Of a DNA stretch of 64,000 bases, positions 47,860 to 57,171 are shown one piece after another (position 1 is the first letter of the stretch; each line of letters begins with the position of its first letter). A program made the position numbers and the translations under genes. The DNA comes from Arthrobacter alkaliphilus (GTDB lineage Bacteria; Actinomycetota; Actinomycetes; Actinomycetales; Micrococcaceae), in contig NZ_JAKEEC010000005.1 of assembly GCF_021483235.1 (NCBI RefSeq), positions 62,001 through 126,000 of the forward strand. Direction: 5' to 3'. Below the pieces are notes generated by a model. It saw only the letters and a program-made list of their open reading frames with translations, was not told where the DNA came from and ran no database searches.

Positions 47860-48413
47860 CTACTCTGTCGCGAAGCAGTGCGCTACCGGTTTCCATCGCC
47901 GTCATCCGGTCCGCCGTTATCGTCGCCGTCGCGATCGCCGCCGTTGGGGTGCCGCGGCGGCGGTGGGACCATGCGCGGTGGCGCCGGTGCCGGAGGCGGG
48001 ACGACGGCCGGCGGTGCCGGAGACGGCTGGACGACGGCAGGAGGGACCGTGGGTTGCGGGGCCGGCGCAGGAGGTGGAACCGCCGTCGGCTCGAGCGTGG
48101 TCGGCGGGACGGTGGCTGGGGCCGTCGGCGCTGGTGTCGATGCGCCAGTGGCGGGCTTGGTTGTTGCTGGCGGCGGAGCGGCGGGCTGTCCGCCGAAGCA
48201 TCCTCCGAGTAAAAGGCTGGTGCCCAGCGCCGCGACGGCAAGCACGGGGCGAGGGATCTTCATGGTGACCGTCCTCAACAAGAGCCCATGCGGAGCGCCG
48301 GGCTTTCAATCTAAAGACGGTGCTGGAGATTTCCCCGGTTCAAACGCCAGCCCGTCAACCCCGGAGCGCAATCTCGCGTGGCCACTTGGCTGCACCGGGC
48401 TCCCTAGCTACTC
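47839..48413. repeat. Duplicated lplA/pepN junction flanking the lipoprotein gene
   Basis: Two 27-bp direct repeats, 47839-47865 and 48387-48413, share 25 of 27 bases. The first contains the lplA stop, the second the pepN stop. Upstream of the second copy an lplA-like tail can still be read in frame (AQSRVATWLHRAP, compare lplA VQSKFGTEEWLHRVP). Downstream of the first copy a faint pepN-like end is readable on the minus strand (HCFATE, compare GFQAE). The 521 bp between the repeats hold the lipoprotein gene. Confidence 0.8.
47883..48263 (-). CDS. Pro/Ala/Thr-rich putative lipoprotein
   Basis: 126 residues from the ATG at 48263. A signal peptide, MKIPRPVLAVAALGTSLLLGGC, in outline with lipobox LLGGC (Cys at about 22), predicts export and lipid attachment. 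The mature part is low complexity: Pro, Ala, Thr and Val repeats up to about residue 105, then a Gly/Asp-rich acidic tail. It probably extends into the cell wall. No enzyme domain is present. Its composition is unlike its neighbours and it sits inside the duplicated lplA/pepN junction, which points to insertion here. Confidence 0.65.
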   Translation of the reverse strand: MKIPRPVLAVAALGTSLLLGGCFGGQPAAPPPATTKPATGASTPAPTAPATVPPTTLEPTAVPPPAPAPQPTVPPAVVQPSPAPPAVVPPPAPAPPRMVPPPPRHPNGGDRDGDDNGGPDDGDGNR

Positions 48414-51023
48414 CGCCTGGAAGCCTGCCGCTTGGGCCGTCAGGGCCCGGAACAGATGGCTCCGCTGTTCAATGACGATGCGACGCAGAGCCCGTGGAGC
48501 ATCCGTGTGGGCGCTCAGCCAATCGTCCGTACGCCGAAGCACCGGATGATCGGCGGGCGCCATGCCCGCGGGCAGGTCCTGCGCCGAGGGGAACAGGCCG
48601 CGCACAATCCGGCTTGCGATCTCGATGCTCCTGGCCTGCCAGACGTTCTCCAAACAGTCGAAGTATCGCTCCGTGAAGGGGTCCAGGAGCCCGGACGGGG
48701 CTAGCGAGAATCCCGCGATGGTCGCGCTGAGGATCTCGTTGGAGAGCCTGGTGTCGTTGACAGCAGCGTTCCACGCCGCTTCTTTGACCGCGGCTTCGGG
48801 ACGGGCAGCCGCGGCCCGTGCATGGCCTTCGCGTCCGGAGGCGGTGCGGTCGATGGCGAGTTCGGCATCCAATTCGGTGAGCGTGGCCGCTCCGTTGGCT
48901 GCCAACGCCTGCCACAGGGTCCACCGGAGATCCGCATCCACCGTCAGCCCGTCCACTTTCACGCTCCCGGAGAGGATGCCGCGGAGGAATTCGACGTAGC
49001 CGGCATCGTGGCATGACAAGTCCGCCAGGGTCCTGGTCCACGCGAGTTGCTGGTCCGAACCCGGCTCGGAGGCCCGAAGCTGCATGGCGCTGGCGGCCAT
49101 CAGGCGCTCCCGGACCTCGTTCCGCTGCGGAGCCGGGACGTAACGTTCGACGGCGGTCACGGCGTTGCCCAGAACGTTGAGAAGGACCCCGATTCCTGAC
49201 TCGGCAGCCGCGAAGCTTTCGACGGCGGCGACGTACTGCGCCGCGGGGGTAACGGCGTCGCGTGCCGAATCCCACAGGGCTGTCCAGCACAACGCCCGCG
49301 CCATCGGATCGCCGAGGCGGTCAAGGGAGGAACGTACCGTTGCCTCGGACCCGGAATCCAGGCGGACCTTCGCGTAGCTGAGGTCGTCGTCGTTGACGAG
49401 AAGGAGGGCCGGGCGGGGCCTTCCCACGAGTTCGTGCACGGTGGCCTCGGCGCCGTCGAGATCGAGTTCGAGGCCCTCCGTGCGGAGCAACTGGCCGCTG
49501 CCGTCAAAGTCGTAGAGGCCGATCCTGAGCCGATGTGGGCGGTGCTCTTGCTTGCCGGTAAGCGGGTCCACGGAATCCTGGCGGAGAGTGACCGCCGACA
49601 TCGCGCCGTCGGTACTGGAGATCCCGGCTTCGATGGTGGAGATGCCTGAAGTCTGCAGCCACTGCCGGGCCCACGTGCCGAGATCCCGGCCTGATGCTGC
49701 GCTGAGCGCTTCGAGGAGGTCCGCCAAGGACGTGTTACCGTACCCGTGATCCTTGAAATAGCGGCGCGAGCCGGCAATGAACGCCTCGAAGCCGACGTAG
49801 GCCACTAATTGCTTGAGCACCGATGCGCCCTTGGCATAGGTGATGCCGTCGAAGTTCTGCTTGGCGGCTTCCAGGTCCGGAATGTCGGCCACGATGGGAT
49901 GGGTTGTGGGCAACTGGTCCTGCATGTAGGCCCAGGACTTGCGCTTGTTCGCGAAATCCACCCACGCACTGTCCCAATCGGTCGCCTTGTCGACGCCGAG
50001 GGTGCCCATGTAGTCGGCGAAGGATTCCTTGAGCCAGAGGTCGTCCCACCACGTCATGGTCACGAGGTCTCCGAACCACATGTGTGCCATCTCGTGCATG
50101 AGCGTATTGGCCCGGGCCTGGTATTGGGCATCCGTGGCCCGCGAGGTGAAGACGTACTTCTCCGTGAAGGTGACGAGTCCCGGATTCTCCATCGCACCGA
50201 GGTTGTACTCGGGAACGAACGCCTGATCGTACTTGCCCCACGGGTAGGGATAGTCGAACAGATCGTTGAAGAAGTCCAAGCCGTTCTTCGTCAGCCGGAA
50301 AAGCTCCGCGGCGTCGAAAGACTCCTGCATGGATGCGCGGCAGTAAAGGGCCAGCGGAACCTCAAGGCTGGTCCCGTCGTCGAGCGTTGTGCTCCAGTGG
50401 TCCTCGGCGCGGAAATACGGTCCGGCGAGGACGGTGGTGATGTAGGTGGACATCCGCTTGGTGGTGGCAAAATCCCACTGGCTTGCGGCCGGATCGTCCG
50501 TGAGCTGCGTCCGGGCAACCTCGGCGCCGTTCGAAGCGACCTGCCAGGCGGAAGGCGCGATGACCTGGAAGGTGAATTCCGCCTTCAGGTCCGGCTGTTC
50601 GAAATTCGCAAACACGCGGCGGGCGTCGGCCGGTTCGTATTGCGTGTACAGGTAGCACTGTCCGTCGGCGGGATCGACGAAGCGGTGCATGCCCTCGCCT
50701 GACCGGCTGTAAAGGGCGGTTCCGGTCACCATGACCTGGTTTTCGGCCTGGAGGTTGCCGAGGTGGATCCTGTCGCCGTCCACTACCTCGGCCACGTCGA
50801 CGCTCTGTCCATTGAGGACGACGCTGTGCACACCGCCGTGGATGAAATCCAGGAACGTGGAAGAACCGGGCTCGGCCGAGAAGTCAATGACACTTCGGCT
50901 TGTGTACCCCGGCACGCCGGCATCTGCGGCGTCGCGGATGTCAAGGGATACGGCGTACCTGTGGGTTCTGACCAGGGCTGAGCGAGTGGCGGCTTCGGCG
51001 CGCGCCAGGTTGTGATTCGACAC
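48408..51023 (-). CDS. pepN: Aminopeptidase N (M1 family)
   Basis: 871 residues, a complete M1 metallopeptidase. The exopeptidase motif GAMEN is in NLGAMENPGLV near residue 256. The zinc motif is HEMAHMWFGDLVTMTWWDDLWLKE in outline, with the two His and both Glu residues in place near 300. The long C-terminal ERAP1-like helical domain follows. It removes N-terminal residues from peptides in the cytosol. The GTG at 51023 lies four bases after the yeiH-like stop, so the two are probably cotranscribed. Confidence 0.95.
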   Translation of the reverse strand: MSNHNLARAEAATRSALVRTHRYAVSLDIRDAADAGVPGYTSRSVIDFSAEPGSSTFLDFIHGGVHSVVLNGQSVDVAEVVDGDRIHLGNLQAENQVMVTGTALYSRSGEGMHRFVDPADGQCYLYTQYEPADARRVFANFEQPDLKAEFTFQVIAPSAWQVASNGAEVARTQLTDDPAASQWDFATTKRMSTYITTVLAGPYFRAEDHWSTTLDDGTSLEVPLALYCRASMQESFDAAELFRLTKNGLDFFNDLFDYPYPWGKYDQAFVPEYNLGAMENPGLVTFTEKYVFTSRATDAQYQARANTLMHEMAHMWFGDLVTMTWWDDLWLKESFADYMGTLGVDKATDWDSAWVDFANKRKSWAYMQDQLPTTHPIVADIPDLEAAKQNFDGITYAKGASVLKQLVAYVGFEAFIAGSRRYFKDHGYGNTSLADLLEALSAASGRDLGTWARQWLQTSGISTIEAGISSTDGAMSAVTLRQDSVDPLTGKQEHRPHRLRIGLYDFDGSGQLLRTEGLELDLDGAEATVHELVGRPRPALLLVNDDDLSYAKVRLDSGSEATVRSSLDRLGDPMARALCWTALWDSARDAVTPAAQYVAAVESFAAAESGIGVLLNVLGNAVTAVERYVPAPQRNEVRERLMAASAMQLRASEPGSDQQLAWTRTLADLSCHDAGYVEFLRGILSGSVKVDGLTVDADLRWTLWQALAANGAATLTELDAELAIDRTASGREGHARAAAARPEAAVKEAAWNAAVNDTRLSNEILSATIAGFSLAPSGLLDPFTERYFDCLENVWQARSIEIASRIVRGLFPSAQDLPAGMAPADHPVLRRTDDWLSAHTDAPRALRRIVIEQRSHLFRALTAQAAGFQAE

Positions 51024-51027
51024 CAAG

Positions 51028-52071
51028 CTATCTAATCATGAGGCTGACGGCGCCCAGGCCCAACATGGCGATCAGGAACCAGGAGCCAAGCGCAACGAGC
51101 GCCGCGCGGCCACCCGTGAGCAACAGCGTGCGGACGCGGACGGCCGAACCCAGCCCGAACAGGGCCGAGGCGAGCAGGATGTCCTGGAGTCCGCCCGCCG
51201 CCTCCAGGACGCCAGGGCCCGCCCAACCCAAGGACCGGACGGCCACCATCGCGATGAACCCGAGCACGAAGAGCGGAACGATCGGCGGAAACTTGCCGCC
51301 GTCGTCGTTCGCCAGGGTTCCGTTGCGCGACTTCCGGCGCATCGACCAGCGCTGCGCAAGGCCCGCTCCGGCAACGATGGGCGCCAGCAAAACCACCCTC
51401 GCAAGTTTCACGATGACGGCGAGCGCCAGCGCCGCAGGACCGGCCGTCTGGGCAGTCGCGACTACCTGTCCGACGTCGTGCACCGAGGCGCCCGTCCATG
51501 CTCCGAATTGTTCCGGGCTCAGGCCCAGGGGGTGCATGAGCAGGGGCAGGACGCCGATCGCGAGCGTGCCGCAAAGGGTCACGAGGGCAACCGGCAGGAC
51601 GGTGTCCTGGTGTTTGATGCGGCGCACCGCGGCCATCGCTCCGATCGCCGAGGCGCCGCAGATCGAGAAGCCGGTTGCTATCAGGAGGGCGCCATCGCGC
51701 GGAACCTTGACCAGCCGCGCGAGCCCGTACGTGCCCCCGAAACTGAGGAGCACGACGGCGGCAATCAGGACGAGCGCAAACCAGCCAAGGTCGAGGACAT
51801 CGACAACGCTGACCTTCAAGCCCAACAGCACAATGCCCGCCCGCATGAGGTGCTTGCCGGCGAAGTCGAGGCCCGGGCGGGCGCGTCCGGCAGCCCATCC
51901 CGCCGTCCCCGGTATATTTGCAGCTAACAAACCCAGCGCTACAGCAGCTGTCATGGCAGGGATGGGGGGAAGCAAGGCATGAACAATGAAGGCGAGTCCA
52001 GTGGCGGCCACTGCCATGACAAGTCCGGCTCCCAGTCGGGAGACGGGAGCCGGAAAACGATTGGGGTGCAT
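51028..52071 (-). CDS. YeiH/PSE-family putative sulfate or anion exporter
   Basis: 347 residues with about ten membrane helices. The family block SICGASAIGAMAAV (near residue 137) and GASVHDVGQVVATAQ (near 192) are diagnostic of the conserved UPF0324/YeiH group. Substrate is not settled; sulfonate or sulfate export has been suggested for relatives. It starts 114 bases from the divergent ATP-grasp gene. Confidence 0.88.
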   Translation of the reverse strand: MHPNRFPAPVSRLGAGLVMAVAATGLAFIVHALLPPIPAMTAAVALGLLAANIPGTAGWAAGRARPGLDFAGKHLMRAGIVLLGLKVSVVDVLDLGWFALVLIAAVVLLSFGGTYGLARLVKVPRDGALLIATGFSICGASAIGAMAAVRRIKHQDTVLPVALVTLCGTLAIGVLPLLMHPLGLSPEQFGAWTGASVHDVGQVVATAQTAGPAALALAVIVKLARVVLLAPIVAGAGLAQRWSMRRKSRNGTLANDDGGKFPPIVPLFVLGFIAMVAVRSLGWAGPGVLEAAGGLQDILLASALFGLGSAVRVRTLLLTGGRAALVALGSWFLIAMLGLGAVSLMIR

Positions 52072-52184
52072 TCGTCAACCTTGATACAAGCAGGTGCTGA
52101 AATGCGAACCGGGTTCACGCTTGGTGTCGCAACACGCAGAACGCGAAATGCGTTCGTAATCGAAAAGGTGATTGTCTGAATCCC

Positions 52185-53741
52185 ATGTCAGAGCTATTCC
52201 GGGATTACTCCGAGGTCGCCGCCCGTTCCGGCGCCTACGACGAAATGTTCGCCCCGGGCACCGTTGCCCGGAAATCCTACGGCCAAGTGGACGGCGCCCT
52301 CCGGGAGCTGTCGCTCGCGGACGTGAGCGCCCGCGCGGAGTCGATGGCACGGACCTTCCTGGACCGGGGCGTCACCTTCGATTACGCGGGGGAGGAGAGG
52401 CCCTTCCCTTTGGATATCGTGCCGAGGGTCATTCCTGCCGACGAATGGGATGTCCTTGAGCGCGGCGTCAAGCAACGCGTCCGTGCCCTGGAGGCTTTCC
52501 TGGACGATGTCTACGGACGGATGGCGGTGGTCGCCGACGGCGTCGTGCCGCGGGCATTGGTGACGACGAGTGCACACTTCCACCGTGCGGTGCACGGCTT
52601 CGAACCGGCCGGCGGCGTGCGGGTACACGTGTCCGGCATCGACGTGATCCGCGACGCGGGTGGCACGTTCAGGGTCTTGGAGGACAACGTCCGGGTGCCT
52701 TCCGGGGTGTCTTATGTGTTGGAGAACCGGCGGGCGATGGCGAAAGGTTTGCCGGAGGCGTTCGGGCAGCAGCACATCCGCCCGGTCGAGGAATACCCGC
52801 GCCGCCTGCTTTCGGCATTGCGGAAGACCGCGCCTTCCGGGGTGGATGACCCCACGGTGGTGGTCTTGACCCCCGGTGTATTCAATAGCGCCTACTTCGA
52901 GCACACCCTCCTTGCCGGGTTGATGGGTGTTGAACTGGTCGAAGGCAGGGACCTCATCTGCCGCGGAAACCGGGTGTACATGCGCACCACGGCCGGCGAG
53001 CAGCGCGTGGATGTGATCTACAAGCGGATTGATGACGATTTCCTGGATCCGCTGCAGTTCCGCTCCGATTCCATGCTCGGCTGTCCCGGACTGGTGAACG
53101 CGGCCAGGGCAGGCGGGGTGACGATCGCGAATGCGGTGGGCAACGGCGTCGCCGATGACAAACTGGTCTATTCCTACGTGCCCGACCTGATCAGGTACTA
53201 CCTGCACGAAGAGCCGGTGATCGCCAACGTAGAGACCTTCAGGCTCGAGGAGAAGGAAGCCCGTGAGCAGGTCCTCGACCGCCTCGAGGAACTCGTGGTC
53301 AAGCCGGTGGACGGTTCCGGAGGCAAGGGCCTGGTGATCGGTCCGGATGCTTCACGGGAAGAACTCGATGCTTTGCGGAAGCGGGTGCTGGCGGACCCGC
53401 GCGGCTGGATCGCACAGCCGGTACTGCAGCTTTCCACGGTGCCCACGCTGTCGGGGGACCGCTTCGGGCCCCGGCACGTGGACTTGCGCCCGTTCGCGGT
53501 GAACGACGGCGACGACGTCTGGGTGCTGCCCGGCGGGCTGACCCGCGTGGCACTGAAGGAAGGCTCGCTGATCGTGAATTCTTCCCAAGGCGGTGGGTCC
53601 AAGGACACGTGGGTGCTCTCGGACTCCCCGCAACTGCCCGCCGTCGAGCTGCCCCGTTCAGCCATCACGTTGCGCGAGCAGGTCTCTGTGTGGCCCGTCG
53701 AAAGCAACTGGCGGGACCGCCAATCGGACCAGCAGCAGTGA
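52185..53741 (+). CDS. Circularly permuted ATP-grasp protein (DUF404/DUF407)
   Basis: 518 residues. The permuted ATP-grasp type-1 family is recognised from FYDEMF-like AYDEMFAPG at the start, LEDNVRVPSGVSYVLENR near 165, the ATP-binding LVVKPVDGSGGKGLVIGPD near 372 and FAVNDG and GGLTRVAL near the end. Such enzymes join a carboxylate to an amine using ATP; comparative work on amidoligases has predicted a peptide-like product for this group. It is followed by alpha-E and transglutaminase genes, a set found widely in bacteria without an assigned product. Confidence 0.92.
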   Translation: MSELFRDYSEVAARSGAYDEMFAPGTVARKSYGQVDGALRELSLADVSARAESMARTFLDRGVTFDYAGEERPFPLDIVPRVIPADEWDVLERGVKQRVRALEAFLDDVYGRMAVVADGVVPRALVTTSAHFHRAVHGFEPAGGVRVHVSGIDVIRDAGGTFRVLEDNVRVPSGVSYVLENRRAMAKGLPEAFGQQHIRPVEEYPRRLLSALRKTAPSGVDDPTVVVLTPGVFNSAYFEHTLLAGLMGVELVEGRDLICRGNRVYMRTTAGEQRVDVIYKRIDDDFLDPLQFRSDSMLGCPGLVNAARAGGVTIANAVGNGVADDKLVYSYVPDLIRYYLHEEPVIANVETFRLEEKEAREQVLDRLEELVVKPVDGSGGKGLVIGPDASREELDALRKRVLADPRGWIAQPVLQLSTVPTLSGDRFGPRHVDLRPFAVNDGDDVWVLPGGLTRVALKEGSLIVNSSQGGGSKDTWVLSDSPQLPAVELPRSAITLREQVSVWPVESNWRDRQSDQQQ

Positions 53742-53814
53742 TCCGCCACGCACATGGCGCCGGAGCAGGTTACATTCATCGTCACAACGCAGGACCCGAA
53801 GGAGGCACAGCCCC

Positions 53815-54741
53815 ATGCTGAGCCGTATTGCTGAATCCCTTTTCTGGATCGGCCGTTACGTGGAGCGGGCCGACGGAACGGCCAGGATCCTGGACGTCCA
53901 TCTCGAACGCCTGAACCACCTTCCGCTCGAGGAGCAACGCAGTGTGGCGAGGGAGCTCCTGGCTGTCATGGGGGCCAGGCCGCAAAGCGAGGAATTCGGC
54001 TTGCCGGAGCTGCTGCACGCCCTCGCGTACGACAAAACGAGTGCCACGTCGATTGCCGGCTCGCTGGGCGCCGCCAGGGAAAATGCGCGGCGCGCACGCG
54101 AGACCGTGTCTTCGTCATTGTGGGAGAGCCTCAACACCACGTACTACGGGCTGAACCAGCACCGCAAGGACGTCGTGGGTACGTACCGCTTCTGCACCTG
54201 GGTCCTGGAACGCACCGCGATGGTCAGGGGACTCGCGGACACCACGGTGAGCCACGACGAAAGCTGGCTATTCCTGGTGCTCGGCCGCTCGCTTGAACGT
54301 GCCGACATGACCGCGCGGATGCTGTCCACCAGGGACGTCCTCTCCGCGGGAATGTCCTGGGTGAACATGTTGCGTTGCGCCGGCGCTTACGAGTCATTCC
54401 TGCGAACCCGCCGTGCGGCCTTCGGAGACCAACACGCCGCCGAGTTCCTGCTGCTGGACCGCCTGTTCCCGCGCTCGATCGTCTTCGCGCTGCGCGACGC
54501 CGACGAATGCCTCGCCAAGCTGGATCCTTCCGCACAGCGGGTGGGCTTCATCAACGACGCGCGCCGGATCGTCGGCCAGGCCCGTACCTTCCTCGAATTC
54601 CATCGCACCGACGATCTCATGTCCGAGCTGCCGGAACATATGGACCGGGTGCAAAAGGCCGTGACGCAGGCTTCCGACGCGATTTCCCGTAAGTACTTCA
54701 ATCAGGCGGATGAACTGGCCTGGGTGGGAGAAGTTTCATGA
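53815..54741 (+). CDS. Alpha-E domain protein (DUF403)
   Basis: 308 residues, almost all helical. MLSRIAESLFWIGRYVERADGTAR in outline is the family start, with SLWESLNTTYYGL and SWLFLVLGRSLERADMTARML repeating the helix-pair signature. The ATG at 53815 has AAGGAGG nine bases upstream; the frame is open further up only within the previous gene. No catalytic motif is known. It always travels with permuted ATP-grasp and transglutaminase genes, so it is probably a partner or scaffold. Confidence 0.9.
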   Translation: MLSRIAESLFWIGRYVERADGTARILDVHLERLNHLPLEEQRSVARELLAVMGARPQSEEFGLPELLHALAYDKTSATSIAGSLGAARENARRARETVSSSLWESLNTTYYGLNQHRKDVVGTYRFCTWVLERTAMVRGLADTTVSHDESWLFLVLGRSLERADMTARMLSTRDVLSAGMSWVNMLRCAGAYESFLRTRRAAFGDQHAAEFLLLDRLFPRSIVFALRDADECLAKLDPSAQRVGFINDARRIVGQARTFLEFHRTDDLMSELPEHMDRVQKAVTQASDAISRKYFNQADELAWVGEVS

Positions 54742-55589
54742 CCCGGCTGAGCATCGTCCACAAGACGGCCTACAAGTACAACCGCAGGGTCACCCTGTCG
54801 TACAACGAGGCGCGCATGACGCCGTTGACCGACCCGCAACAGGTGGTGCTTGAATCCTCGCTGAAGATCACGCCGTCGCAGGCTGCAGTGAGCACCTACC
54901 GCGACTACTGGGGCACCCGCGTCACCTCTTTCGATATGCAGATGCCGCACGAGCGCCTCGAAGTGGTCGCAACCACCACAGTGGAGGTCCACCGGGTGGA
55001 ACGGGTGGCCCTGGACGAAGAGATCGTGGACTGGGATGTGATGGCTTCGGACGAGATCCGGGACCAGTACAGCGACTGGCTGCCCCAGTCGCAGCTCACC
55101 GGTCCGGGGGACGAAGTCCTTGGCATCATTCCCGGCGTCGTGGCCGGCAAGAACCCGCACGAGACGGCCATGGCCATTTTCGACTGGATGCGCGGCGAAA
55201 TGAGCTATGTCAAGGGCACCACAGGTGTCACCACCAACGCCGAGGAAGCGTGGAACCAGCGCCAAGGAGTCTGCCAGGACCTGGCCCACCTGGCCATCGG
55301 ATCACTCCGCAGCTGCGGCATCCCGGCCCGGTACGTGTCCGGTTACATCCACCCGCGTCCCGCGGCCGGGATCGGTGAAACCGTGGCGGGCCAATCCCAC
55401 GCGTGGCTGGAATGGTGGGACGGCGAATGGCGCAGCTGGGATCCCACCAACCACAAACCTGCCGGAGACCTTCACGTCACGGTGGCTCGGGGTCGTGACT
55501 ACCGCGACGTTCCGCCCTTGAAGGGGATCCTGTCCGGAGGTGGCGGCTCAGGCCTCACCGTGACTGTCGAGATCACGCGGCTCAACTAG
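54738..55589 (+). CDS. Transglutaminase-like cysteine protease
   Basis: 283 residues, overlapping the alpha-E gene by 4 bp. The catalytic triad is in place: Cys179 (RQGVCQDLAHLAI), His221 (GQSHAWLEWW) and Asp235 (WDPTNH). The N-terminal 130 residues are the beta-rich domain usual for this bacterial group. No signal peptide is seen, so it acts in the cytosol. With the ATP-grasp protein it may form and cleave the same amide-linked product. Confidence 0.92.
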   Translation: MTRLSIVHKTAYKYNRRVTLSYNEARMTPLTDPQQVVLESSLKITPSQAAVSTYRDYWGTRVTSFDMQMPHERLEVVATTTVEVHRVERVALDEEIVDWDVMASDEIRDQYSDWLPQSQLTGPGDEVLGIIPGVVAGKNPHETAMAIFDWMRGEMSYVKGTTGVTTNAEEAWNQRQGVCQDLAHLAIGSLRSCGIPARYVSGYIHPRPAAGIGETVAGQSHAWLEWWDGEWRSWDPTNHKPAGDLHVTVARGRDYRDVPPLKGILSGGGGSGLTVTVEITRLN

Positions 55590-55613
55590 CCGGGCCGCGG
55601 CCCTCCGCCGGAC

Positions 55614-57065
55614 TTACCAAGGGGAGGGCTTGTAGTCCTTCAGGAAGACGCCGTACTGGTCTTCGCCGTTTTCGCCCATGACAATCGGATCGTAGACCCG
55701 TGCCGCCCCGTCCACGAGGTCGAGCGGCGCGTGGAAGCCTTCCTCCATGAGCCGGACCTTGGTGTAATGCGGGCGTTCGTCAGTGATCCATCCGGTATCG
55801 ACGGCGGTCATCAGGATCCCGTCGCTGTCCAGCATCTCTTGGGCGCTGGTCCGGGTCATCATGTTCAACGCGGCCTTTGCCATGTTGGTATGCGGGTGCC
55901 CGGGGCCTTTGTAGGCGCGGGAGAACTGCCCCTCCATGGCCGAGACGTTCACGATGTACTTCCTGCGCGCGGTGGAACGCTTCATGGCTCCCCGGAGCCG
56001 GCTGACGAGGAGGAACGGCGCCGTCACGTTGCAGAGCTGGACCTCCAGCATTTCCAGCGGATCGACTTCGTCCACCACTTGGGTCCAGCTGTTGATGGTC
56101 GCAAGGTCCGGAACCAGTCCGCCGGCGTCGATCGCGGTACCTGTCGCAATCCGCTCCAAAGACGCGGAACCCGTGGACAGCGCAAGCGAGGTAATCGCAT
56201 CTCCGGCAAGCACGGGATGTTCGGTGACGCTGTGGGTGAGGGCCAACGGGTGTTTGTCGTGGGCATGGCCGAACGTGACCAGCTCCGGCCCGCCGTTGGC
56301 GGCCTGGAGGGCCTCCGGCAGCGGTTCGTCCTCGGCATCTACCAGCGGTTTGTACGCATTCCCCGAACGACGGACGGTCTGGGCCGCATTGTTGATGATG
56401 ATGTCAAGGGGGCCGGCTTCATTGAGGGAATCCGTCAGGGCCATGACCTGTGAGGGGTCACGAAGGTCGATGCCCACGATCCGGAGCCGGTGCAACCAGT
56501 CCGCGCTGTCCTCCATAGCGGCAAAGCGGCGAGCCGCGTCCTTGGGAAACCGGGTGGTGATCGTGGTGTGCGCGCCGTCGCGGAGCAGCCTGAGCGCGAT
56601 GTACATGCCGATCTTGGCGCGCCCGCCCGTGAGGAGGGCGCGACGCCCGCTGAGGTCGGTGCGGGCATCGCGCTTGCTGTGGCTGAAGGCCGCACAGTCC
56701 GGGCACAGCTGGTGGTAGAACGCGTCTACCTGCGTGTAGTGCTGCTTGCAGATGTAGCAGGGCCTTGAGCGGATCAGGTGGCCCGCGATTTCCCCCGTGG
56801 CCGAAGTCGCCAGCTTGTTGCCGCGGGTTTCGTCGTCGATCCTGTCCGGAGCCGCTGTTGCCGTCAGTGCAATGACAGCGCGGTCGGCTTCTGCGATTTC
56901 GTCCCGCTTGGTGACCCGGCGATGGCGCTTCACTGCCTTGAACATCTTCCCCGTGGCACGGCGCACGGCGACGTAGTCGGGGTGCTCCTCGTCGTAGGCG
57001 TGGATAGTGTTCAAGACTTTGAGGCAGGCCTGGATCTCTTCAGGCGTCAAATCGGCGGGGCTCAT
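55614..57065 (-). CDS. SDR-like protein with N-terminal zinc ribbon and no catalytic Tyr
   Basis: 483 residues, twice the size of a usual SDR. The first 100 residues are helical and basic, then a zinc ribbon Cys103-x2-Cys106 and Cys121-x2-Cys124 (RPCYICKQHY, QLCPDC), then the Rossmann fold starting LTGGRAKIG (145-153) with NNAA near 218. The active-site Ser is in VNVSAMEGQFS, but the usual YxxxK reads T-NMA-K in HPHTNMAKAAL. It can probably bind NAD(P) but may not reduce by the normal route. A regulatory or binding role is possible. No operon partner; glgC ends upstream. Confidence 0.83.
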   Translation of the reverse strand: MSPADLTPEEIQACLKVLNTIHAYDEEHPDYVAVRRATGKMFKAVKRHRRVTKRDEIAEADRAVIALTATAAPDRIDDETRGNKLATSATGEIAGHLIRSRPCYICKQHYTQVDAFYHQLCPDCAAFSHSKRDARTDLSGRRALLTGGRAKIGMYIALRLLRDGAHTTITTRFPKDAARRFAAMEDSADWLHRLRIVGIDLRDPSQVMALTDSLNEAGPLDIIINNAAQTVRRSGNAYKPLVDAEDEPLPEALQAANGGPELVTFGHAHDKHPLALTHSVTEHPVLAGDAITSLALSTGSASLERIATGTAIDAGGLVPDLATINSWTQVVDEVDPLEMLEVQLCNVTAPFLLVSRLRGAMKRSTARRKYIVNVSAMEGQFSRAYKGPGHPHTNMAKAALNMMTRTSAQEMLDSDGILMTAVDTGWITDERPHYTKVRLMEEGFHAPLDLVDGAARVYDPIVMGENGEDQYGVFLKDYKPSPW

Positions 57066-57097
57066 TGTGTCGATTTTACAGGGTCGGACACAGCAAA

Positions 57098-57143
57098 GCC
57101 TCCCGGGCGGCAGGGGCTGGAGGCCTGCTGCCGCCTGGGAGGC
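57098..57143 (-). terminator. glgC terminator
   Basis: GCCTCCCGGGCGGCAG (57098-57113) pairs with CTGCCGCCTGGGAGGC (57128-57143) with one mismatch. On the minus strand it follows the glgC stop by about 30 bases and runs into a short T-run. Confidence 0.75.
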
Positions 57144-57171
57144 CGGGGGCTGTCCGGGTCCGGGGTCCGGG

